A stretch of DNA of 64,000 nt from Perca fluviatilis (lineage: Eukaryota > Chordata > Actinopteri > Perciformes > Percidae), in NCBI RefSeq assembly GCF_010015445.1, contig NC_053112.1, forward strand, positions 33,911,498 to 33,975,497, written 5' to 3'. A program made the translations under genes and the position numbers. The notes under the pieces are model-generated. The model did not search any database. It had not been told where the DNA came from and was given only the letters and a program-made list of their open reading frames with translations. Shown here in pieces: positions 10,455-21,504 of the stretch. The stretch's first letter is position 1, and each line of letters opens with the position of its first letter.

Positions 10455-11130
10455 GAAATCTATATCTATGTCTGGCTCCATTTATTTTGCAAATCCAGCA
10501 CTAACCATCACAAAAATATACAAATCTCTTGGAGTATATACATCTCACTTATTGAAATCACATTCATAACTTAACGAAAATTCAACCAGAAATTGTACGT
10601 GTATGAATGTGTGTGTGAATGGGGTGAATGGTGCCTGTAAAGAACTTCAAGTTGTTGCTAAGACTACAAAAGTGCTATATAAATGCAGTCCATTTACCAT
10701 TGAACCATTGCAGTCCATTTGCCATTGAACATTGAGCAAGACTAGAATAGAGCTTATAAGATCAATGGCAACCTTCTTCCTTGGACTCACCACTGCACTC
10801 CACTTTCTCATGCTAACACCCTCATTTTCCAGAATTACATGAATAATCTAGCCAGTTACTTTCAGATCCAAAACAATAACTCTCCTCCAACACTTTCTCC
10901 TCTACTTCTACTTCCAAGACACAGCAGAAGACAGTAACGCATCACTAGATTTCCCATGCATTTATTCCATTACCGCCTTACAAAAACAATTATGGTCAGA
11001 GATAATTTTTTCACACATGCACTAAACTCTGGAATGAGATCCCTTATTATATTAGAGCAATAACCTCATTTACACATTTCAAACAGGCAAACACTCAATC
11101 TCATATCTCCACTCTGTGGTCTACTTAAGC
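10455..11130 (+). pseudogene. C-terminal remnant of the same LINE, interrupted by a repeat tail
   Basis: Downstream of the ATCT tract the translation resumes with SLGVYTSHLLKS-like sequence (about 10526-10560), matching the K-x-LGV-x-D region of non-LTR elements. Between about 10600 and 10735 a different repeat tail is inserted, containing GTGCTATATAAATGCAGTCC followed by a duplicated CATTTRCCATTGAAC. The LINE C-terminus returns at about 10960-11127 with RDNFFTHALNSWNE/TSFTHFKQ-like words. All frames are broken. Confidence 0.7.
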
Positions 11131-11184
11131 AACTTGCAGCAGGCACTGCTGGCTCTCATTATTCTGTCTTTCTCTGTGTGCAGC

Positions 11185-11309
11185 AGTGTTGTAGTCAAGA
11201 CCACTTAAACCCAGACCTCACCAAGACCAGAGTGCATCAAGACCGAGACAAGACCAAGACCAAGACTTTGAGGAGTTGAGACCAAGTCAAGACACACTAA
11301 CCGTAACCC
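11185..11309 (+). repeat. GACCAAGAC-rich repeat fragment
   Basis: Begins CAGTGTTGTAGTCAAGACC and continues as imperfect CAAGACCGAGA/CAAGACCAAGA units to about 11300, where it is cut off by TAGTCT copy 2. The opening resembles the end of a dispersed DNA transposon. Confidence 0.5.
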
Positions 11310-11615
11310 TAGTCTCGCTTTGCCGGACCATCCACACGCTGCAGAGCGGAGGAGGGTCTGCCTGGTCCACATAGCATTGTAGGATGGGAGAAAAACATGC
11401 TCTGGTTTATTGGCATTTCTTTAAACCAATCACAATCGTCATGGGCAGCGCTAAGCTCCACACGGAGCCGCTGTAAAATAGTCATGGGAGAGAAAACTCA
11501 GATTGGACAGATAGTCTAGCTAGCTGTCTCAATTTACCCTGCAGAGATCTGATGAGCAGTCAATAATACTCCACAAGAGTTTAAAATTCCAACACAAAGA
11601 AAGCGGAAGGAAGTG
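11310..11615 (+). mobile_element. TAGTCT-family element, copy 2 (3' truncated)
   Basis: Starts TAGTCTCGCTTTGCCGGACC and follows copies 1 and 4 through TGGCATTTCTTTAAACCAATC, AGATTGGACAGATAGTC and CAACACAAAGAAAGCGGAAGG. It then loses similarity near 11612. The AGACTA end is missing. It carries an internal deletion relative to copy 1 around 11480. Confidence 0.8.
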
Positions 11616-11619
11616 CTGA

Positions 11620-13685
11620 TAAAAATTTGAGGTGGTCCCAGCTGTCTCAGTCAGCATTACAGTGCAGAATTTACACACTTCTGTGTGTTTTCTTTTAGAC
11701 TTTGTTTTGCAAATAAACTCCTTATGGTTTAGGTAGCCAAAGTTTATTATCAACGATTTGGCTGACATCCCCCAGACAGCCATAGCTTCCTCTCCTGTCT
11801 CCCACATTCACTTTGTGTGTATTAAGGGGGGCGGGGCCTACTTTATTTCAACTACTTGCAATTGTGGAATCAGTTTTAGAATCCACGTTCACCCAGGATT
11901 TATTTCATAAGCGTTAAGGTGACTTTGGTCAGGGAATACCTCTGAGCCAAATATGTAATTAACTAATACTGCAGAGCAAAACTTTCTTAAAGAATCAATT
12001 ACAACAAAGATGGGGATTAAATGAAGGTCAGAAAGTATTGTGTGAGAAAGGTTGCTTTTATGATGCCTTTAAGAAAGACAGATTAGAGGATATTATCTCC
12101 ATTTTTTTAAATGGGGACATCATCTTAATGATTTGCAGTCGACAGTAAAAGACTTGCTTTGACATATATGTAAATGTCTAATTTTACCTAAGTCTAATGG
12201 TATGTCAGCAGTACCACACAGAGGATGAAAGCAAAGGGAATAGAGTGAGAGAGGGCAATTTTATCTCATATAGATGATGGGAAATAGAAGAAAAATCAAT
12301 ACACTGACTGGGTGCGATGATAGTGGGGAAAGGTAAACTTAATTTATTTTATCACATATCAGCTGGCAAATCATTTCTACTGGGCTACAAAGTTGGAAAA
12401 AAAGTGTTTTGGGGATAAAGTGAGTGATGTGATTAATGAGAAAGTACTGGAAATCATGGACCAGTCTGAATGCAAATGGGTGCTCTTCCAACCAATCAAT
12501 GCTCATTTTCTTCACTGGATAGATGGAATCGTAGCACTGTAGAGTTATTTTTATCTCAGTATAGTATATCTGAAAAACACAAGCCTTTATAAAGTGTTCA
12601 GAGATGAGAGAAGACTCATCTGAATTCATGTAGTCACCAGTCATGTCAATTGTCAAACAAGTTCAAATCCTCATGAAGCAAAGCAAACCATGTCAAATCA
12701 GGTAAAATCCTGAGTAAAATGTTTGTTTCTCCTGACTCAGCCGACTGCTGCAACAATACCAGCACCATGTTTAGTTTTTCATTAAAGAATTTGCTCTTAA
12801 TCACGTTACCTCACTGAGCAAATGCATTGTCATTACAACCCATTACATTACATACCTCCACCAAGGTAAGTAAGCTTTGTGACAAAGATGCTCCTTACTT
12901 TTACTTAGCTACAATCTCGCATGCAGAAAGTCACAGGGTGAAGCTTCAGAGCCAAACTTTTTTATGCCCGCCAACCTGATTCATTAATTGGCATGCTGGG
13001 GCACCCCACCAAGAAAATATAGGCTACCATCCACCCACAAGCTGTGCAAACAATAGCTGCTCTACTTTGACTAATGGTATTAAACAATCATGACTGCACC
13101 TGACTTTTGTTTCTATTTCTTTAGTTGTGTTCAATTTATTTCTGTCCACAGGTGTCCTTGTATTCTTTTCAGTAAAATCAGATATTGCACTGTTGGTATA
13201 TTTACTTTTAGTCAGTCCATTTTCTCAATCTGTTCTATCAAATGTAGACGTCTATTATAGATTTCGCAATAATAATTATTTCCCACATGCTGTTTTATTC
13301 TTTGCAGTGTATTCACTTTATTCACCTCGTTGCCATAAGTGTAAGTGTGTGGGCAAAGCAGTTAACTATTAACCAAACTTCCTTTTAGTGGGATGTTTAT
13401 CAAATCATTAAATGCTGTAATTTCAAGTTTCTTGTACACAAGACTCAAAGTAGCTACCACTTTCTTTTGAATATTTACTTGACCGTACCCTGATATGTGA
13501 CTAATTGCCTTACACGTTCAAATTGTGTCAAAAGTTGGAGAAAGATTAGGAGAGATACAAGTTGTAGAGGCAGGCATGAAAAACTCGACGTTACGCACAG
13601 AGACGGGGCTCACATTGTAGGAGCTTAAAAAATAAATAAAAAGATTTGTGCTATAATGTTTAAATTTCTTTTTGTTAAAATGGAA
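11620..13685. other. Noncoding DNA
   Basis: No gene or family was recognised. The ORFs at 11529-11807 and 12339-12656 (minus) and 13127-13372 (plus) have no motif, signal peptide or splice context that I would defend. Confidence 0.5.
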
Positions 13686-13789
13686 TGGAATGAATCATTC
13701 AGGAACCAGTATCGAAGTCACGGTTTTGGTATCGCTACGGTATCGACATTTGTTACCAGATGATCAAGCTGAGTGACATTCCCATGGGG

Positions 13790-14040
13790 TTGTTATTAAG
13801 TGTGATACCTGCAAAATGAATGACATTCCCAAAAGCCTCAAATGTGCTTTGTGTTTAGTGCTAATAAGAAAATGTTGGCATGCTAAAACGCTAAACTAAT
13901 TATGGGCACTAGTATATTAGCATATATTATTGTGAGCATGTTAGCATGCTGCCGTTAGCAATTAACTGAAAGCCCCCCTCCCTGTGCTTAACTACAGAGT
14001 TACAGCATGGCAGTAGACTTTCAGTTATTGAAGCAAGCTA
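13790..14040. repeat. GCATGCTAACA-type interspersed repeat, copy 1
   Basis: The segment contains repeated TTAGCAT/GCATGCTA words (13880-13960), then GTGCTTAACTACAGAGTTACAGCATG and GTAGACTTTCAG. A second copy at about 28620-28730 has the same order of words. It is a dispersed repeat fragment without visible ends. Confidence 0.6.
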
Positions 14041-14765
14041 ATTTTGAAATACTTTTCTTCCCTACAGGGAATTAATTCAAGGTGCAAGTGTATTTTGAGA
14101 GCAATATATCAGGAACAGGGAATACCAGAACAGGGCAGCTAAAGGGAACAAAATCAAGGCACTGGAATCTTTTGAGTTTCTGTGTTTTCTGCTTTGACAT
14201 TGACCAATTGGCACCATAAGGTTCCAGAGACAGTCTGTCTGCATGGTCTGCATCTCACTGGAGCCAAACTCACCACTGTTTCTACTGGTTTGGCAACAGT
14301 ACTGGTTTGACAGGTTTCCCAGAATCAGCCAGAGAACTTTTATTTCCTCAGCATCTGTGGCTGCCACCTTCTCTGCTGAGGAAGAATTTGTCATGGGTGA
14401 TTACCTTAGTGACAGTGTTATCAGGCGTAACTCCACCCCGAAGCCTCTTCTGATCCAAATATTCAAAATCCAATTTCTCACACACAGATCACATGCTGGC
14501 ACATCACTAGCACACTGAGTGATTTCTCCTGCCCGAGAGAGGCTCAGTGCAGGAGGGAGGAGCGAGAGTGAAGGGCTTTATGTGGGTTTAGCTCCTCAGG
14601 GACAGAGCCCTGCTAATCATCCGTGATCACAGACAGAATGTCAACATCCAACAGCGGCACAACTTATATTTCCCCAAAATGCCTCCCTCAGTCGTTTGTG
14701 TCTTCCTGTTGTCTATTGCAGCTTCTTGTTGCATTTTTCCATTTACTGCACAACTATTGTTAACA

Positions 14766-14768
<3 letters not shown>
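14041..14768. other. Noncoding DNA before the CA microsatellite
   Basis: No gene was recognised. The ORFs at 14077-14394 (minus) and 14243-14518 (plus) overlap in opposite frames without domain signal. Confidence 0.45.

Positions 14769-14769
<1 letters not shown>

Positions 14770-14818
<49 letters not shown>
14770..14818 (+). repeat. (CA)n microsatellite
   Basis: About 24 uninterrupted CA units. The histidine/threonine and cysteine/valine ORFs across it are artefacts of the repeat. Confidence 0.98.
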
Positions 14819-14823
<5 letters not shown>

Positions 14824-14983
14824 CATTTGCGGTTTTGTGGTTTTTTGGACAGAAATGGAAAACAATTTGTGCTCAGATGACAGGAGGCCTAAGACAGCAA
14901 ATTCTCTGAGCTTCTCTGTTTTTGTGAAAAATAAACCTCCTGTAGCAATAGTTAATATGTCATCCTTGCTACTATAGCAAGGA

Positions 14984-14987
<4 letters not shown>

Positions 14988-15046
<59 letters not shown>
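14988..15046 (+). repeat. (AT)n microsatellite
   Basis: About 29 uninterrupted AT units. Confidence 0.98.
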
Positions 15047-15051
<5 letters not shown>

Positions 15052-15084
15052 CACGTGAAATACTACAATTTAAAGAAACAGCGC

Positions 15085-15420
15085 AACATTTTGGGAAATG
15101 TGCTTTCTCGCTGGAAGTTAGATGAGAAGATCGATGCCACTCTCATGTTTGTCCTTTAAACATGAAGCCGCTTAGCTTAGCATAAGGACAGAGGCAGAAG
15201 GAAAGTTTTCCTAGATCTGTCCCAAGGGAATCAAATCTGCCTGCCAACAAATACTCACTAATTAAGATGTTACACCATGTTTGTTTAAGCCTTACAAAAA
15301 AAAACTGGTGTTTAAACAACAAGTTGTGGTTTTATTAATACATACAGTAGCTAAGCCAACAAGCTTTATGTTTAACAGACAGATAGCAAAAAAGCAATTA
15401 AGCTTATTTCCCAAAATGTC
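15085..15420. mobile_element. Foldback MITE, copy B (internally deleted)
   Basis: Starts ACATTTTGGGAAATGTGC and ends GCTTATTTCCCAAAATGTC, which pair as inverted termini. The left part matches the left arm of copy A word for word in places: GTTAGATGAGAAGATCGATG, CTTAGCTTAGCATAAGGAC. The centre reads CACTAATTAAGATGTTACACC. The right arm is mostly deleted, leaving TTTAACAGACAGATAGC and the end. Confidence 0.75.
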
Positions 15421-15429
15421 TAACTACTC

Positions 15430-16635
15430 CTCTAAATTTATTGTTTGAACTGGAACATTAATAGAAAATATAATGTATAAAATGCATTGTAATAATTAGT
15501 GCATATACTTAAATAGAGCTCTTTTTTCTTAGCTTATTCCTTCTATTATTTTTTATACACCTGGAGCATTTTCAGTGTGTTTTAATTGACAACATGTGTA
15601 GAGTGAATATTTAAAAAGGTAATTGAGTTAATGTCTTTCAGTCTGAGGGAGCCTGTTTCCACAGCTTTGATCTGCCAAAGCTCTGTGGAGCTTTCAAAGC
15701 CCCGTGGTCTAACAGTGTAAAAGATGGAGAATGTACCAGGTGGAGATGTGTTAATTATGAACTCCTGGAGCTACAGGAGGCTGATCTCTCTCCGTGACCT
15801 CTTTATCGCACCAGCTGTTGGCCCTTTGCAGCCCTTTTTCAGGGGTCAGAATGCCATGGTTGTCCATGTGCTGTTTCAGAATATCATGTAGTGTGTGACA
15901 GGTAATACGGATCTTGTTTTCACAGTTTTTCTAGATGTAACAATTATCCAGTATCATCAGTTTATATCCAGCCCTTGGCATTTTGACAGGCTTCAATGAC
16001 TAAATGGCAACCACAACACTTCTAAATGTGGCACACTGTTAAGAGGGTCTTTACACCTGGAAATGTATCTGAGGATAATTCTTCTTTGGCAGACATCTCC
16101 TTCATGTCTACTCTATATGCATGCATCCCTGTCTTCTAAAAGTCATGTAATACGAGCTGAAAGAAGGTGATCTATCGTCCGTCCTCTGCAGTTAAAAGCT
16201 ACCACCTTCAAGGGCTGCTTTAAAGTCACCTCTCTTCTTTGTTTTGCTGAATAAGCACCTCCCGATGTAGGGAGTGAATAACACCTCTGAATTTAACCTA
16301 ATTAACCCTTTTCTCGGAACACACAAAGGCAGAGGATGGCGTGCTGGCTCTATTGTTTCATTTGCCCTACAAACTGCTGTGTGGCTAAGACTTGCCTTGT
16401 AACGAAGTGAGGGCAGCCTGGGCAGATTAAACTACATTCCATACTGATAACGGTGAAGGCTGGAGGCCGTCTTACATGATCGGAAAGTTTTTAAAACTAT
16501 ACTTGATGTGGTCATGAGGCCCTAAGCATGGCCTATTTTTCAGGGACACAACTGCTGCTAATGAGCAAAATATGAAGCGATGAAGTCAGAAAAGGTCATC
16601 CTATATCATCCAAAAGTAATCTAATATTTAAAACT
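15430..16635. other. Repeat-poor DNA, possible conserved noncoding sequence
   Basis: There is no ORF of note and no repeat. Two parts have motif-dense, balanced composition: 15640-15860 (CTTTGATCTGCC, CTTTCAAAGCC) and 16170-16480 (TTTAACCTAATTAACCC, GCAGATTAAACTAC). This is typical of vertebrate enhancers, but comparison with another fish would be needed to show it. Confidence 0.3.
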
Positions 16636-16641
16636 AACTTA

Positions 16642-18269
16642 CAGTGCCTTGCGAAAGTATTCGGCCCCCTTGAACTTTTCGACCTTTTGCCACATTTCAG
16701 GCCTCAAACATAAAGATATAAAACTGTAATTTTTTGTGAAGAATCAACAACAAGTGGGACACAATCATGAAGTGGAACGAAATTTATTGGATATTTCAAA
16801 CCTTTTAAACAAATAAAAAACTGAAATATTGGGCGTGCAAAATTATTCAGCCCCCTTAAGTTAATACTGTGTAGCGCCACCTTTTGCTGCGATTACAGCT
16901 GTAAGTCGCTTGGGGTATGTCTCTATCAGTTGTGCACATCGAGAGACTGACATTTTTGCCCATTCCTCCTTGCAAAACAGCTGGAGCTCAGTGAGGTTGG
17001 ATGGAGAGCGTTTGAACAGCAGTTTTCAGTTCTTTCCACAGATTCTCAATTGGATTCAGGTCTGGACTTTGACTTGGCCATTCTAACACCTGGATATGTT
17101 TATTTGTGAACCATTCCATTGTAGATTTTGCTTTAGGTTTTGGATCATTGTCTTGTTGGAAGACAAATCTCCGTCCCAGTCTCAGGTCTTTTGCAGACTC
17201 CATCAGGTTTTCTTCCAGAATGGTCCTGTATTTGGCTCCATCCATCTTCCCATCAATTTTAACCATCTTCCCTGTCCCTGCTGAAGAAAAGCAGGCCCAA
17301 ACCATGATGCTGCCACCACCATGTTTGACAGTGGGGATGGTGTGTTCAGGGTGATGAGCTGTGTTGCTTTTACGCCAAACATAACGTTTTGCATTGTTGC
17401 CAAAAAGTTCGATTTTGGTTTCATCTGACCACAGCACCTTCTTCCACATGTTTGGTGTGTCTCCCAGGTGGCTTTTGGCAAACTTTAAACAACACTTTTT
17501 ATGGATATCTTTAAGAAATGGCTTTCTTCTTGCCACTCTTCCATAAAGGCCAGATTTGTGCAGTATACGACTGATTGTTGTCCTATGGACAGAGTCTACC
17601 ACCTCAGCTGTAGATCTCTGCAGTTCATCCAGAGTGATCATGGGCCTCTTGGCTGCATCTCTGATCAGTCTTCTCATTGTATGAGCTGAAAGTTTAGAGG
17701 GACGGCCGGGTCTTCGTAGATTTGTAGTGGTCTGATACTCCTTCCATTTCAATATTATCGCTTGCACAGTGCTCCTTGGGATGTTTAAAGCTTGGGAAAT
17801 CTTTTTGTATCCAAATCCGTCTTTAAACCTCTCCACAACAGTATCTCGGACCTGCCTGGTGTGTTCCTTGTTCTTCATGATGCTCTCTGCGCTTTACACG
17901 GACCTCTGAGACTATCACAGAGCAGGTGCATTTATACGGAGACTTGATTACACACAGCTAGATTCTATTTATCATCATTAGTCATTTAGGTCAACATTGG
18001 ATCATTCAGAGATCCTCACTGAACTTCTGGAGAGAGTTTGCTGCACTGAAAGTAAAGGGGCTGAATAATTTTGCACGCCCACTTTTTCAGTTTTTTATTT
18101 GTTAAAAAAGTTTGAAATGGCCAATGAATTTCGTTCCACTTCATAATTGGGACCCACTTGTTGTTGATTCTTCACAAAAAATTACAGTTTTATATCTTTA
18201 TGTTTGAGGCCTGAAATGTGTCAAAAGGTCGAAACGTTCAAGGGGGCCGAATACTTTCGCAAGGCACTG
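16642..18269 (-). mobile_element. Complete Tc1/mariner element, copy 2 (transposase frameshifted)
   Basis: This 1,628-bp sister of the 5442-7082 element has the same CAGTGCCTTGCGAAAGT ends, with TA at 16640-16641 and 18270-18271. The inverted repeats are about 215 bp (16642-16856 and about 18055-18269). It lies about 9.6 kb from copy 1 in the same orientation. The two differ by scattered substitutions and small indels, so they are separate insertions of one family. Both ends are intact, so it could in principle be moved in trans. Confidence 0.96.
16988..17878 (-). pseudogene. Tc1-like transposase with C-terminal frameshift
   Basis: The first 288 or so residues match copy 1, with the helix-turn-helix, the GRPSK linker and the catalytic residues D152, D243 and E278 still encoded. 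Differences include A20D, G94V, H104R, S130C, R179H, W236R, H248P (in the DNDPKH box) and I258T. A 2-bp deletion near 17013, where copy 1 reads TTTGTGAACA and this copy TTTGAACA, shifts the frame after KELKTAV. The product ends at 296 aa and lacks the last 50 or so residues. It is probably inactive. Confidence 0.93.
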
Positions 18270-18783
18270 TATCTCCCTGACAATCAGTCAATCAAGAACC
18301 GTTGCTGCACAGTAACCTTTTCAGAAAGCTGACAGTGATTTCCAGTTGACGTTTCTCACTAACCATGCTTTCATCTGTTGATACACAGTAAAAACGTTTT
18401 ATGCTAGACATGTAACTCAGACAAAAGCCCTGTAACTGTTGAGACGCTGACAGTAAAGGTGAATTCTGAGGTAAAACTGTGTATAATAATGTATATTAAT
18501 TAGGTAAAAATGAACGCGATAATAATGAGTTAATGCAAATTCCTTTTAACGCCACCAACAGAAATCAGATAGCAATGCAGCAGTAACATTGTGGATGGCT
18601 AGCAGAAACCGTAAGGAGAATGTCATCCGTGATGCCATCACCTGACACCGAGCACACCAAGAGGAAGACGGTGACTGCCATGGATGTGATGTAATCTCTA
18701 AAGAGGCAGGGCCGCACCCTGTACACTTTCGATGGTTAGACCTGATCCTGAATCACAAATAGCCACACACTTAATCTAAAGAG

Positions 18784-19113
18784 TAGTCTATATCCACGAT
18801 GTTCCACTTCGGGGACTTCTCCGGTGCTGCCGGAAATTCCGCTGGATGTCACTCTTTTCGGCCAGATGCCCGTTACCTTCCACTTTCTTTGTGTTGGAAT
18901 TTTAAACTGTCCAATCTGAGTTTTCTGTTGCACGACTAAAACAACTTTTGAACGTACCACCGTGGCTTCGTCCGGCACTTAGCTTGGCTTGTGATTGGTT
19001 TAAAGAAATGCCAATAAACCAGAGCACGTTTTACTCCCATCCCAGAATGCTGTTTGGACTAGCCTGACTTTCTTCCGCAGCGCTGTGGAGGAAGGTCTGA
19101 CAATGCGAGACTA
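18784..19113 (-). mobile_element. TAGTCT-family element, copy 3 (minus, internally deleted)
   Basis: Runs from TAGTCTATATCCACGATG to CAATGCGAGACTA and reads in the minus orientation. It is flanked by TCTAAAGAG at 18775-18783 and 19114-19122, a perfect 9-base direct repeat. It contains the Psi-like hairpin near 19070-19100 (AGCGCTGTGGAGGAAGGTCT). It is shorter than copy 1 because the region around AGTTAACCATAGTCC is deleted. Confidence 0.87.
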
Positions 19114-19261
19114 TCTAAAGAGAGACTTCCTGTTGTGAGTAACAGGCTTTATTACTTACATCTTAAACTAAATCATTTATCATTAAAATAAATCACTCAA
19201 TACCCCCCCCCCCCAAAGAAAAAGAAAGAAACCTACGTGAGCAGGAATGGATTAAGAGCTT

Positions 19262-19391
19262 TTGAATGGCAAGTTGAGTGTCAAAGCCTTCCCAGATGGT
19301 TCTCTCAACAAGACGAAAGTTATTTGCATGTACTGTCGATCTGAATTTGAGTTACCACCAGAGTATGTAGAGTCTCAAATACCACTTGAGC
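19262..19391 (+). pseudogene. BED-type zinc-finger fragment of a hAT transposase
   Basis: One frame reads NGKLSVKAFPDGSLNKTKV followed by ICMYCRSEFELP. This matches the start of the DNA-binding BED finger of ZBED-like hAT transposases, in which K-x-K-V-x-C-x-x-C precedes a histidine pair. The first C-x2-C pair is present. The histidine pair is missing, because the frame ends after SQIPLEH. It is a fragment, not a gene. Confidence 0.6.
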
Positions 19392-19499
19392 ATTAAAAAC
19401 TTCCCTTTTAAAGTACATTTAGAACAGATAAAGAAAAGTGCAATTAATCCTGATTATTTTAATTGACTGACAGCCCTAATATTAATGTTAAATTATGAC

Positions 19500-20055
19500 A
19501 TGATTCTCTTTTGGAAGTAGTTTCTACATGCTAAGTCAAATTTGCAGACGGCAAATAGGTTCCTCAGAACGTAACATGATCACCCTAACATGACTTTTGA
19601 ATTCATAGAAGCTTTTAATGTGTCTGCACGTTGTAGTCATCTGTCTCCATCGGCTATTTTCCCTGGCAAGGAAAGTGTAATGTCTCACTCTTAAGAGGCA
19701 GAAACTCAAGTACAATTACAGGTTGTTCATATTATCGTGACAGTAACTCTGAATTCTCTCTCTTGGTTTTCCTCTGTTCATTCTGTTCTGTTTTCTGAGG
19801 CATATACCGAAAAGTAAAACTCTTCCTGTTCAAAGCTTGATGAATATGATTTGGATGTATGTTGTCTGTTGGTGTCAGTGGTTTGGATGCTTATCCAGAT
19901 TCACTTGTAAGTTAGGATACACAATGGTATTGTGGTAAGAATGACATGAAGTTTACATTTTGTTGCATCATTCGAAAACCTCAGCAGTGAATAATATAGT
20001 ACAATGTGTGTCTTTGCACACACCAGATCCGATTCCACAAATGAGGCAGTGAATG

Positions 20056-20057
<2 letters not shown>
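19500..20057. other. Noncoding DNA
   Basis: No gene or family was recognised. Confidence 0.5.

Positions 20058-20059
<2 letters not shown>

Positions 20060-20126
<67 letters not shown>
20060..20126 (+). repeat. (TA)n microsatellite
   Basis: About 33 uninterrupted TA units. Confidence 0.98.
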
Positions 20127-20130
<4 letters not shown>

Positions 20131-20202
20131 CTCTACCAATTTAGGCTAGTATAATATATAGCCTATAATACATCTTATTAAACAAGTAACATTTCACATG
20201 TA

Positions 20203-20205
<3 letters not shown>

Positions 20206-20253
<48 letters not shown>
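20206..20253 (+). repeat. (CA)n microsatellite
   Basis: About 24 CA units. Confidence 0.98.
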
Positions 20254-20255
<2 letters not shown>

Positions 20256-20487
20256 CTTACATATGCAAAGCCTCTCATGCAGAGTTAAAAACAGGGGCAG
20301 CACCAAGTTTGCACTGAGGTCAACTCTATTTAGGGAGCAGACAGCCAGACTCCTGGAGCCGGCAAAGAAAAAGACTGAAATACAGGAGAGACGAGAGAGG
20401 GAGGCCTGGTAACCTGAAACCAAGCAATAGTGGAAGTCACTTCACACACAGGCATGCAGGCATTTAAGCCTACATGGATGTGTGTTG

Positions 20488-20488
<1 letters not shown>

Positions 20489-20561
<73 letters not shown>
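20489..20561 (+). repeat. (TG)n microsatellite
   Basis: About 36 TG units, opposite in phase to the CA tract 240 bases to the left. Confidence 0.98.
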
Positions 20562-20565
<4 letters not shown>

Positions 20566-20877
20566 CCCATCTTCTAAATTAGAATTTTCCAAATCCATCT
20601 GTGACAGGAATGTGGCAGAGATGTGTATTTCTGGGGACTGAACGGAAGGCAGCACAATGCCAGAGAATCTCATGTTGAAGTGGAAAAAGGTTATTGCTTT
20701 TACAGGGGAACTGTTGCTACATGATATTAGTTAAATAAAGCAAATTAAGAATTCAGGACATTCAGAAACGCAGCAGACTAACATTAGAATGTCCAGGGAA
20801 ATAGCATGTTGTCAATGCGTAACGCTACATGGTCAACCAGCATCATGGGGCCAAAACCCTATCAAAATATATATATC

Positions 20878-21061
20878 TTTTTTTTTTTTACATTTTTAGG
20901 CCTTTATTTGACAGCACAGCTTAGACTTGAAAGGAGAGAGAGGGGGAATGACATGCAGCAAAGGGCAACAGGTCGGAATTGAACCCATGGCCACTGCGGC
21001 AAGGACTGAGCTTCTGTACACAGGGCGCAATCTTTACCAGGTGAGCTACCCAGGTGCACCG
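20878..21061 (-). mobile_element. tRNA-derived SINE, copy 1 (minus)
   Basis: Read on the minus strand it begins with a tRNA-like head, with A box TAGCTCACCTGGTA (plus 21035-21048) and B box GGTTCAATTCC (plus 20975-20985). These form an internal RNA polymerase III promoter. The body follows (GCATGTCATTCCCCCTCTCTC), then TCAAATAAAGGCCTAAAAATG and an A tail (the T-run at 20878). This is a complete-looking SINE of a type common in perch-like fish. It was probably mobilised by a LINE. Confidence 0.85.
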
Positions 21062-21288
21062 AACCCTTTCAATTTAAACTGGTTAAACACAGAGTTACAT
21101 GTAGGAAATGACACAGCATCAAATTCCCCTATTATTAATTTGCATTTTAGTTCAACTTCATGACTACAAACAAACAGCATATTAATCACGCCAGACTTGA
21201 TGCCCTAGAAGAAAGGCTACTTAGCAATAAGGATTTTATGTGGATTTAGGCATCAGGATTTGGCTATGATACAGTTTCCTTTGTAATG

Positions 21289-21502
21289 AGCAGACCCAAA
21301 TGGAATCTGCAGATTTTTATTTATTTTTTTTACAGTTTTCAGCGGGGATCCAGAATGAAAATCCATAGAATTTAGCAGACCGTTTTTGTGCTTGGGGTGG
21401 ATATTTTTTTACATTCTCAGTTTTATTTAATTGTAATTAATTTGTTTAAAATCTGCACAAAATTCTGCGGAATTCTGCGTCCGCAGGTTCCGTGTGTCCC
21501 TG
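21289..21502. mobile_element. Candidate MITE with imperfect inverted ends (CTGCRGA type)
   Basis: The left end GACCCAAATGGAATCTGCAGA and the inverted right end (GGGACACACGGAACCTGCGGA on the minus strand) agree at most positions. The interior is AT-rich, with TCTGCGGAATTCTGCG near the right end. No target duplication was confirmed. Confidence 0.45.
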
Positions 21503-21504
21503 TG

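Larger units (their letters stand above)
18480..19490 (+). mobile_element. hAT-type transposon remnant, split by TAGTCT copy 3
   Basis: The left part (18480-18560) has AACGCGATAATAATGAGTTAATGC, and the right end (about 19440-19487) reads CAATTAATCCTGATTATTTT then GACTGACAGCCCTAAT. These are words of a dispersed fish element with TTAATCGC-type ends. Between them, after the TAGTCT insertion at 18784-19113, lies a BED-finger coding fragment (19262-19391). The left terminus was not resolved. It is a non-autonomous or decayed hAT-like element. Confidence 0.55.

Noticed and set aside
14077..14394. 105-residue minus ORF as a gene
   Set aside because: No motif, and it is overlapped by an equally long plus ORF.
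20878..21061. Possible tRNA gene on minus
   Set aside because: Same reasoning: a SINE with an A tail.
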